This document shows positions 54,526 to 64,000 of a stretch of DNA of 64,000 nt, piece by piece. Within the stretch, counting starts at the first letter, position 1; every line of letters starts with the position of its first letter. The position numbers and the translations under genes were made by a program. The stretch lies in assembly GCA_026874595.1 (NCBI GenBank), contig CM049313.1, forward strand, positions 66,220,159 through 66,284,158. Direction: 5' to 3'. Source of the stretch: Sipunculus nudus (lineage: Eukaryota > Annelida > Sipuncula > Golfingiida > Sipunculidae). Under the pieces are notes generated by a model. It had not been told where the DNA came from. It was given only the letters and a program-made list of their open reading frames with translations, and made no database searches.

Positions 54526-57500
54526 TATTTGTTTTCTGAAACGCCATTTCTCTAGCATTAATCATATTTTTGTATCATACATTTGGGGATGCACCTGCAA
54601 AAAAAAGCCCTTTTAGTTATAAATCGCGTTTATATTAAGCAGGTAGGGATTTAAATTAAATGAGTTCATCCTATACTTTACGATATCAGATTTCCCCAAG
54701 AAACCATGTTTATTTAGGTTTATTTTAAAAGAGTATAAACATAGATAATTTGTCAATAATAATGTTTAAATAATGAATGCTATTTTTTCAGATATTTACT
54801 ATTTCACATTTTATTTTGAGAAACATATCAAAAGTTCTAAGCATAAACATATGTTATAACTTAACCGACAGGGGTTTAATTGAAAGTGCAAGGGAAGCTA
54901 TGAAATGAAGATAAGGATATTACAACCATGGTAATATAAAACCGGTTTAAAAATTTATAGTAGTAAACATGAAAATGTACAGCTTGAAAATTTTCCCCGA
55001 CGGAGGGAATGGTTGTCTCTGTCGCAGAGATACTTTCAACTTAATTTGAATAATTTCATCCCCGTATTCAGTTTAACGATGCTTTGTTGTCCAGAATCCT
55101 TGAATTTTTTAATTTATCCAAGCTCCTCCCGGGGGATAGGATGTTCTTAAGTGAGGAACCTATAGCTATATATAGCTGATGCCATTTGCTTTCATGTTCC
55201 ATGATGATCACCTTTTTATTAAGTTCGGCAGCAGAACGGCCCAGTGCAGCTTTTGTTTCTTTCATCACGAAATTGAGTAAACACTGGTTAATGTTGAGAT
55301 CAAACCACAACAAACACTTCTTATATAAATTATTCAACTGGTTCCCATGTTGACAGCAAAGTTCGTATGTCGCTCAAGGCAAACCCATGTGTACACAGCA
55401 TAACTCAATTTGCGTTGTTGGTTTTTAGTTTGACAGGCTCAGCAACGTTACATTGAATAAAAGACAAGCAAGATGCCTTGATCACAGCAGGCTCTCTCAA
55501 GGGCTAGCTTTGTTAGCTTTGTTTTCCCAAGAGAATATTTGGGAATTATCTTTCTAACTTGTTTACATTAAACTTTGTTTTTTTTTTATTAATTGCATTC
55601 GTAAATCACGCCTTGATTGTGTGTTATTGTAAATTTATTCATAGGTGCTAAATTTAACAGACGAAGTACCAATGGTTTGAGAAAACAGACTTTTCCGCCT
55701 TTCGGTGAACCTTCTTACGTTCCACATATTAAGTCTGAATAATTTTATAAATACTTTTGACAAATCAAATCAGATCGTTTATTTTTTTTTTAATTTGAGA
55801 AAAATTATAAAAAACGAATAGATATAAAAATAAATGTAAAGCAATGTTGAATGAAGTTAGCGAAGCATGATAAAATAATTGAAAGGGAACGGTTTTCATG
55901 ACAACTATCACGAAAATACTATTTCATAAATCCCTACTTTTAATAACATGTAGATAGGACATATTTTATCAGTTTATGTACTATATCATAAGATTGTTAG
56001 ATAACTACTTCATAATATAACTTATAAGATTATATAAGTTGACAATACCAAACAGGCCTGTACTGAAGTGACTCAGACTATTTAAGATATATTTGCAAAA
56101 TCAGTTGTATATCAATGTTTAATCAGAGGGGATTCTAAGTGTAATGCATATTCAGAGGACTTTTATACCTATTCTGTGAAAAGATTAGGTGAGTGATTAC
56201 TATGCATTGCATGTTCCTATTAATTGCTTTGCTACCTTGCACGCGCGAAAAGCTCGTCCGCTCGTTTGTAATCCCAAAATCTTGGGTATCAGTGTAAGAT
56301 TTGCCAAGTTGGTCAGAAAGCCAAGTTGGTGACTTAATGTACGTATTAATCTTAAATGGCTGTGTCTTTCAAGGAATCACGATGGTAATATGCCATTGCC
56401 GCTCCCCATTCCATAAATTACATGCAGCTTAAAATTTTATTCTTCGCCCTTACCGTTTCAACAAAGCACACGATAACCAAAACTGTTCTCACCAAAAAGA
56501 ATGCTGTTGTGATATCAAATAGTTTTTGTAAGTATATCTTTGTAAAAAATAAGTTGTAAACGTCACCTTCAGCTGTAAAAACTGTAATGGTTGAATATGT
56601 TTCGAAATTGTTTGTCGTTTCAAAGGAAATAAAAATCCAATTTACACCTTTTTTGGCGTACCTTTATGGACGGCCTTTCACAAAAGATGTATGGAACTAA
56701 ACTTACGAATACCCGTATTTGTTAAAATAACCCTATCCTGTCAGGTACTTTTTCCAGTACCTCAAAGTGAACTGAATCTAGCTGCTTATATTCTAGGCCA
56801 TATAATCGTTTTTATAATACAGCTTGTATATTATCTTTGTGCCTGTTTTGTATTCTTAATGGAGGAATATAAAAATTAACAAAGCCTGTCTTCTTAAAAA
56901 TTTTCAATCTCTCTAAAATCTCGGTAGTTTCAGGACACCACAAATGTATTCTGCCAATCAACTTAAACCTTTAAATACCATGGCGTGTGCATATTTTGTA
57001 TTTCTTTCCGTTTTCCATTCATAATGGTCTTTCAGATTCTCTCGCATTTTTGTGTTTATCAAAGGTCCACTTTTCGTCCTTCTGATCCACATTCCCTATA
57101 AAATTTATCTTCTGATAAACTTGTTTGAGATAATTCATATAATCATATATTTAAAAAATGACCAATTATAGGTCAGAAAATAAATAGGTTGAATTTACAG
57201 CTTTCTGCATGTATACCAGTTTTGTATTTTTTACTCCTGTTACAAATTTATCAAATGTCAAGAGACAATAATATGTTGAACAGTTTGACCAGGTTACAGA
57301 GAAATGAACATGAATTATACAGATGTGAAAGTGAAATCAGCAAGGTTTGTTACAAAGAAGACGTATAGCCGTGCCAGGCCCAGGTGGACGTGACACACAT
57401 ACTTGTCAGTTTCAGGCCCCTGGATATAATACACACCTGCACGCACCAGGACAAAAAAAATTGTTTAATTTCAATCGACAAAATAAAATATTGTTAATAC

Positions 57501-58451
57501 GTTATAAAACGGTCTATAATAAACTAGTTTACATAAATAATAACTGCGTGTGGAATTTCTACAGCTGTTGAAGATTGAAAGGTGTTGTTAGAGAAATTTT
57601 TTTAGTGGTGGTACTAAAAGGGTTACCGGTCCCTCCCTTTTTCTGTTATAAAAAACATACCGTTTTACAGATTTAATCATCTTTTTATTTCGTGTAAGCC
57701 CGAGACTATCTACTTATAGAAGCTGTAAAAGAGTATGACTGTAAGAGAAGGATGCATTGTTTTTCAGCATTAGTGCCACGTACATTGTCATACATACGTC
57801 ATCCACCATGATAAACTGCAAATATAGTCATATGGAGGTCTTAGCAGGCATCCATATAACCTAGCTGAAGGCAAGCAACGTAATAGGTAACCCTCGACAC
57901 AGGCACCGGACGTGTAAATTCAGAATAAGTCAGTAGTTTTTTTTTAAATATAAAAAATATATATGGATCCTTCGAGTAACCTATGTATACACAACGCACT
58001 TATCTTCACCCGGTACCTGTCAGTACGTCAGATGGCTATATATGACCCTCATTATATAGTCTGTGCCTCTTAAGCTTTATGTATAATCAATAATAATATT
58101 ATCACAATGACGACGCGACAAAACTAATTTACATTTTTTAAATAATTAAAAATATATTCATAGGAACATAATATAAATGGTTAAAATAGTTTTGATAGAA
58201 GACCAATTGTCATCGCAGTCATTATGAGTGCAGATGCGTCAGATTGTCGCATATTTTGACAGGGTTTAGATCGGCCGTGAAAACTGAATCGATTACTACT
58301 GTGATTCTGTGAATATTTTGCTTTCTTTTGGGTTTACAGTATCTCACTCTTTATATATATCAGCTTTCATCATGTTCCACCCAAACAGATCGAAGAAGCC
58401 GCCAACGTGTTGTTTACTTTCAAGGGGCATTCTCAATGATGATAAAAACGT
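54526..58451. other. unassigned AT-rich stretch
   Basis: About 3.9 kb without a recognised gene. A minus-strand open frame from about 55387 to 55068 includes NFVMKETKAALGRSAAELNK and has a normal, helical-looking composition, but I find no family, no ATG-proximal context and no splice signals that would settle it. Confidence 0.45.
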
Positions 58452-58706
58452 TTAATGATAAATAAGACCTTTCCTATTCCGGAGCAAAACAGTAGGCTTT
58501 CCGTGGCCACCCGGGCCATGTAGAATGAAACTTTTATTTTTGTTTCTTTCTTCGATGGATGTGTTGTACTTTATAAATCCGAAAGATTTACATGGCCATT
58601 CTATTTTACCGCTTTGAGTCCTCCTGGTGAAAGCTATATATATGCAAATTAACACAATAGCCAAAAGAAACGTTCCAATTTTCAAGTATTTTCTAGTGCT
58701 GTTCAC
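58452..58706 (-). CDS. candidate exon: type II membrane protein N-terminus, unrecognised
   Basis: The frame begins MNSTRKYLK-like (the first codon here is GTG, so the real start may be in an upstream exon; an acceptor-like TTTCCTTAG lies directly before it). It has a hydrophobic segment IGTFLLAIVLICIYIAF flanked by positive residues, then a polar stem with an N-glycosylation sequon (NTS) and a Gly-rich HGPGGHGKP stretch. Short cytosolic tail, one TM and stem is the layout of Golgi glycosyl- or sulfotransferases, but no catalytic domain follows and the 3' donor (GTCTTA) is weak. Role is a guess. Confidence 0.35.
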   Translation of the reverse strand: MNSTRKYLKIGTFLLAIVLICIYIAFTRRTQSGKIEWPCKSFGFIKYNTSIEERNKNKSFILHGPGGHGKPTVLLRNRKGLIYH

Positions 58707-58739
58707 TAAGGAAACGCCTGACGGGTCTAGACACTTTCA

Positions 58740-60684
58740 GCCCCTCTGGATCACTGACGCTGTATATTTACGCTTCGAAAAAGACGTGACTTAATCATTC
58801 GATGCAATTCCTTGTGCCTTATTGGATATTCCTAAGCGATAATAAAACTAAATGAGACATCTGCATTTAACAATTATTTCATTAGGCCCTATAGGAAACT
58901 CCTGACCGGTCCGAGCCTCTTACGCCCCTTGTGTCAATCCCAATTAATAACTCTATACATTCTTCTCAAATGACAAACGGGAATCCTGTATTTTCGCGCA
59001 TTTCATGTGGTCTACAGGCAAATCTGGCCGTCCAAGACCCTCTCGGAGTTTCCTAACATAAATTTATATAAGCTAAAGAAAACGTACTGAGACTGTTACA
59101 GCTTCAAACATATAATGCTGCTCTGTACAAAATTCCTGATCGGTCTTTTGGTGGTGTATCTGCTGACCTCCGCCCCCCCCCCCGTAGGACATAAAGATTG
59201 ATCTTGGTGCCAGTCTACAAAACTAAATAATATATCTATATGTCATTGAAAAAAAATTTTGAGAAATCTTTAATTCGGCTGGGAAATATTGTGTTGCTCT
59301 TTCATTCCATTTTTAAATTAAAAACGTTATTATGGCTTTCTAAAATGTCATCAAGTGATATTGCATCTAACGAATAAAACAAAAATGCCAAGCAAGGGCA
59401 TAAACATACACTTATATGTCAAATGAAAAATATGTAACCCTGACATATTAACCCTAGGTACATAGCTCTGATGGATTCGGCACTACAAAAAACTTAAACA
59501 TAAACAGTGCATGTTGTGCTTAAACAGATGAGAAAGGCTTCTATTTAACTTTAGATAGGCACAAGGCACACATGTTCAAGTTAACACCATGTTTTGAAGT
59601 CTGCGAACTACCCTACGGTCCATCCGTTTTGGTGATGGATATAATGCCTATATATGTGTTTCATAATGTGTTACAATAACGTAGGAGCATGTATATTTAT
59701 ACGATAGAAGAATGAAATATTTTATTCAAATATATTTAAAGACAAACTTTTTTCAAACAAGGCATTTCTGTACCCTGCCTTGTTACGGTGCTGGATGGTT
59801 TCTTTATGGTGATAATAACTCAATAAATTTTATAAATGCCACGCACCAGTAAAAAATAATTTAAAAGAAAACAAAAATAAATAAATAAATAAATAAAATA
59901 AAACCATTTATGTATATTCAATCAACATATACGACATACATAATCACTTAGCATGAATTGTTGATGAGTTAATTACTAGGTAAGCCTTTGCTACCTCTAC
60001 ATATGGTACATTAGCACTCACAACATTTATTTATTGTTTAACTGGATTAATACGCGGTGACCTATATGAGACTATTTGGAACGTGTGTATACAAAACTGG
60101 CAGTCAACAGGATGGACCATTTGGCATAATCTTTATGAGTTATCAGCGTGTCAAATTGAAAATTTATTGTCAGTGGAGCTGTCTGTATAAAAGAGTCTTA
60201 ATAATTATAAATAGCAATTCGAATGACTGCCTCAGATATAAGAACACTTAAAGTGTTCAAGGGGTTGAGTTTTAAAGAAAACTTATAATTCAAAAGTTTT
60301 ATCTGTTTTTTTTTTTTAATTCACAAAGACAGTATCAATAATAAAATCAGGGCAAATGGACGGCAACAGTCAGTTAATCAGATTAACGTAAGACCGTGCG
60401 TGTCTATATGATAACCATTCCATCTCTGCACATATGTATATATTACTTATTTACAATATATGTTATATCAGTATTTAAACACCGTATGCATAATTTGTAA
60501 TTGAATTCAACGGGTAATTAAAAAAAACATATGTTATGAAAGGTATTTTGTGGTTTTCCAGAGCACATAATTAAACTACTGAGAGTTAATTACAAAAAAA
60601 AAACATCTCAAATAGAATGGCATTCCTTTGTGGGACTCCTGTAGAATAGTAAATTTCCATTTGTTTCGTTTTGTTGCTTCACAG
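58740..60684. other. unassigned stretch
   Basis: Nothing recognised apart from an AAATA-rich low-complexity run at about 59876-59901. Confidence 0.4.
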
Positions 60685-60777
60685 CTGAAAGAAGCAAAGA
60701 AAATGGCGGATGATCACCTGACTTGGAATACTGTTCATCTGGCTCATCTTGTCTCTTCTGGTATTAAACATTCCTGA
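60685..60777 (+). CDS. candidate terminal exon, unrecognised
   Basis: A strong acceptor (TTTCGTTTTGTTGCTTCACAG) precedes a frame LKEAKKMADDHLTWNTVHLA continuing LVSSGIKHS to a TGA, 31 codons including stop. Composition is protein-like and the ATG in it has a good context (AAAATGG). It could also end at a weak internal donor TCTG|GTATTA. No family recognised. Confidence 0.3.
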   Translation: MKEAKKMADDHLTWNTVHLAHLVSSGIKHS

Positions 60778-61300
60778 TACTGCTATCATAGATGGGCCCA
60801 ATTTCCGCAACGTCTGGTTTATAATGATCAGACCGTAGTCAGCCTTGGCATCTGACTATTTTAATCCTAGGAAGCGTTTTTATTTCTTCAGATCTGATGT
60901 CTTGAAGAAAATATAACTTTATACATAAAACGTGAGTACCCGTGTTTTTTTTATTTATTGATTTATGGATAAAAGTTGATGTTTATGCATTGGACCTGCA
61001 TGTGATAAAACCAGATCTTTATTATGTATTACAAATGTTATGATATTCATTACTATATAGAAACCGGGATAACCTATTGAGAAACGCACAAAAAAGTTAG
61101 GCACGTTAGTTGTCATCGAAACTGGAAATTCTCCTGGTTTTCTTTAAGGAAGTACTATTAATCAATTAATTTATGATTCCTTGGTTGCTTAGAAATTATG
61201 AGGGGAAAATCTAGACCCCCCCCCCTATAAATAAAAACGTTTAAAATCTCACAAGAAGTCTAAAATTATTCACAGCATGCTATACTTCTGAACAAGCTAC

Positions 61301-61301
<1 letters not shown>

Positions 61302-61355
<54 letters not shown>
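61302..61355. repeat. (TA)n microsatellite
   Basis: About 50 bp of uninterrupted TA dinucleotides. Confidence 0.95.
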
Positions 61356-61360
<5 letters not shown>

Positions 61361-61737
61361 TTTTTCATTTTGTACCAATCCGTTGAGAAGGTGAATGTTT
61401 TCCATATTAGTACATGATAATTAGTAACAAAAATGACACGACAAAAACGAAATATTTTACAGATGGCCTGTATTTCTTATTTTTAATTATAAACAATGTT
61501 CTATTAAAGTCTTACACGTTATGGCATTTTATAGGCCTTCATCTTCTATATTTCCTGTTTTTTGTTTTTGTTTTTTTTTACTGCACAATCGTGTTTCAGA
61601 TACAACCGTGTAAATATTGAAAACATTCATTCTGTTTGCGTGCAAGTGTGCATGTAGGATGGCATGTAAGATGAAAGAATCAGGTTCTGTATTGAGCGGA
61701 ATGAGACTGACAGTTGTATATGATGGTAGGATACATC

Positions 61738-62205
61738 CAGGGGCGTCAATATAGGGGGGGGGGATGGGGGGTATATATCCATCCACTTTTTGGCAAGGGG
61801 GTTATGGTCAATGCAATCATCCCCCCCCCACTATTCAGAAAATAATATTTATATATTTCAAATAAAATATATAAAAAATAGATTTTGGTTCCATTAATGA
61901 GTTTACTATGAAATATTTATATCTAAACGGTTTAGAATTAACATATACCTTACTTTTTAAAACCTTATATTTAATAAATATACATTTGATATGGGTCACA
62001 CAGAGAATAAAAGATATATATATATATATTATATATATTATATATATTATATGTGTGTGTATATGTATATAAACCCGTCTGTTTTATCCCGATTTTGACT
62101 ACCCTCCACGCCTGTCATCCCCCCCACCACAATTGTGAGTCATTTACCCATGCTGAGAGTCATCCCCCCCCCCCCCCCACCCTTGAAGATAAATTGACGC
62201 CACTG
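61738..62205. mobile_element. hAT-type MITE with 8-bp target-site duplication
   Basis: Left end CAGGGGCGTCAATATAGGGG at 61738; right end on the minus strand from 62205 CAGTGGCGTCAATTTATCTT. The first 13 bp match with one difference, and both ends have a G-run just inside. The element is flanked by the identical octamer GATACATC (61730-61737 and 62206-62213), the target-duplication length of the hAT superfamily. The 468-bp interior is non-coding with TA microsatellites, so it depends on a transposase encoded elsewhere. Confidence 0.9.
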
Positions 62206-62304
62206 GATACATCTCTAGCGAAAAGGAAAATTTTTCTGCGGATAGGCAAACCTGTATTAATGCTTTTCCGGTGGATAGGTATAAATTCAAAGTATTTCGA
62301 ACCA

Positions 62305-62305
<1 letters not shown>

Positions 62306-62354
<49 letters not shown>
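62306..62354. repeat. (TA)n microsatellite
   Basis: About 48 bp of TA dinucleotides about 100 bp outside the MITE. Confidence 0.95.
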
Positions 62355-62356
<2 letters not shown>

Positions 62357-62900
62357 CAGTATTCCACATATTTTGAGATTTTGTAAAACATTGGCAATGT
62401 CGCAGAATGAAGTTTTCGCTAATAAAATGCCACTATTATCAAATATTGACAGAGCATGTCTATACTGCACTCATTTATGTTCAGGTGAACAGCCTATGAG
62501 GTTGATGATTTTAGAAAAACCAAGTTAAAAAATCCATTTCTTAAAAAAGTATGAAAAAAGTATAAAAAGAAGTTTCACAGAAACAAAAGTATGTAACTTT
62601 TTAAAAAGTATAGAGTGGCTGGCAGCACTGCATTGAATCAAACCATATTCTGAATGCTATCAATATGAGTGAGATGGATAATTTGAAGACTGATGTAAAA
62701 AAATATGGAAAGCTAATCTGTATGACGGAATTATCTCAAAATCGCTGTTTTAAATAGTGCGTTTTCATATCTTAAGTGAGGGTTACTTCAGATTAGTTAT
62801 ACCACTCGAAAAAAAAGTGAACTTGACATGTCCATGCATCCCCCACCCCCACCCCCACCCCTGTGATTAATTTCCGCTTTTTACCTTTGGTATCCTGCAG

Positions 62901-63089
62901 GCGTATATGGAAACTTATGATGTAAACAGCTGTGCCGATATAGTAAAAAAAGATAATGTTGGCTTAAATGAATTTTATGATTGTGATTATGTAAGATGCC
63001 CTCTTCCAGCATCAACCATTTCAGTTGCACGAGTAAAGGATACAAATGTTTTTCTTCGTTGGTTAATACGCTTCAAGTTTTTACAATAA
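62901..63089 (+). CDS. candidate exon, unrecognised
   Basis: After an acceptor-like TTTACCTTTGGTATCCTGCAG the frame reads AYMETYDVNSCADIVKKDNV and goes on through EFYDCDYVRCPLPAS to a TAA at 63087, 63 codons including the stop. An internal donor TTAT|GTAAGA at about 62987 would end it earlier. Three cysteines in the first half. No family recognised; could be chance in AT-rich DNA. Confidence 0.25.
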   Translation, partial: AYMETYDVNSCADIVKKDNVGLNEFYDCDYVRCPLPASTISVARVKDTNVFLRWLIRFKFLQ

Positions 63090-64000
63090 ACTAGATTTCA
63101 AAATGGATCGACGCTGATGGAAACTTCCCAATTATGCAAGCAATAGAATAATAAAGGCATAAAAAAAGAATGAGATTATATGCTATCAGTCTTCCAAGGG
63201 CCATAGTATTTTTTATAATTAAAATGTAGACGTATCCCTATAACTCTGACAAATGACTCATCAAGCCAATAATCTTGATAAATCTAGCACCGTAAATGGA
63301 TGCAATTACTTAAAATTTTATTCTCATGAGCATTGAATTATCTTTACAGCATTAAATTTCATTTGACGAGTCTTAACAACTTCCCAAGTATTGCAATTAT
63401 TCTTAATATCTACATTTCAGTATTATTTTAAAAATATAAAAAAAGATTATAATTTGTCAAAAATTTTATCTAAAGTTTACCTGGTTAGTTTTGTAGTTTC
63501 TCAACGTCCATATTTCGCTGCGTGAGAATACGATAATAAATATCATTCCTAATACTTACATTCTACTAAACTCTTAATTATAATACAATTCCCACAAGCG
63601 TTCAATAATTTTACATAATTTACAACTAAAGGGATACTGTTTTATTTTACTATCCCTCGAAAGTTTTATAGCATATTATGTGAATGAAAATTGTTTATTT
63701 TACATAATATCATAGAGATTTTAGTTTTTAAGAACTTGTTGGTAATATACCATAACACAACAGCTTCGTAAATTTTCCGTCCCTAAATCCGCATGTCAGC
63801 ACCTCACTATATATATATATACAGATAACCATAAATCGCTTCATAACCTTGTTGTAGTAACTTTATTGTATTGTAGCTTACTTTGAAAGGGTTGTTGGAA
63901 CAGATCATTTTAAACTATGCATGCAGAAAAATCATATGTAACTGTCATTAGAAAATATTTATGTATCTAGAAAAGTCACGGGTGCCGGATCTAAAGGGGC
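63090..64000. other. unassigned AT-rich stretch
   Basis: Nothing recognised to the window end. Confidence 0.4.

Overview
This window looks like non-coding, repeat-rich nuclear DNA from an animal, most likely a bivalve mollusc. The evidence is AT-rich DNA with long gene-poor stretches, intron-type splice signals, polymerase-III-type SINEs, non-LTR and LTR retrotransposon remains, and several interspersed elements built of tandem core repeats followed by a GGAC microsatellite and a fixed trailer (the pearl-type, Helentron-like architecture described from bivalves). No operons, ribosome-binding sites, CRISPR arrays or bacterial genes are visible. The species assignment is inference from repeat style only.

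The one convincing host gene is the first coding exon of a class A (rhodopsin-like) peptide-type GPCR on the minus strand at 5452-5903. It covers the N-terminus through the E/DRY motif and ends at a clean GTAAGA donor; the rest of the gene must lie in the window's left part or beyond it and was not found. Five other short stretches (16676, 37533, 58452, 60685, 62901) have exon-like splice or start signals but no recognised family.

Layout: 1-5.4 kb holds unremarkable DNA, a terminal-inverted-repeat element with TGTCG-rich interior (about 1961-2455) and a SINE; 5.4-6.4 kb the GPCR exon and its putative promoter; 7-9.4 kb SINEs, a solo LTR with a 4-bp target duplication (7590-8358) and an RTE-type tail; 13-16.2 kb a decayed non-LTR retrotransposon; 16.9-17.8 kb LTR fragments; 18.4-19.65 kb a hAT-like non-autonomous element; 21.5-24.7 kb SINEs and a pearl-like element; 25.8-28.8 kb microsatellites, an RTE tail and a pearl-like element; 28.8-37.3 kb a three-layer nest: an older minus-strand LTR split by a 7.5-kb Ty3/Gypsy element of the Gmr1 type (integrase placed before reverse transcriptase), which is itself interrupted inside RNase H by a 1.4-kb pearl-like insertion; 38.5-39.9 kb SINEs and another pearl-like element; 41.2-44.7 kb a second decayed non-LTR retrotransposon; 44.9-54.5 kb scattered RTE tails, SINE and pearl-like pieces; 54.5-64 kb mostly unassigned DNA with candidate exons and a well-bounded hAT-type MITE carrying the 8-bp target duplication GATACATC (61738-62205).

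All transposable-element open frames are broken by stops, frameshifts or deletions, so no copy here looks autonomous. The most interesting signal is that the pearl-like repeats carry five perfect AGGTCAnnnTGACCT palindromes (the consensus estrogen-response element) and two AGGTCAAGGTCA direct repeats (containing the SF-1/ERR site TCAAGGTCA), which makes this repeat family a potential distributor of nuclear-receptor binding sites.
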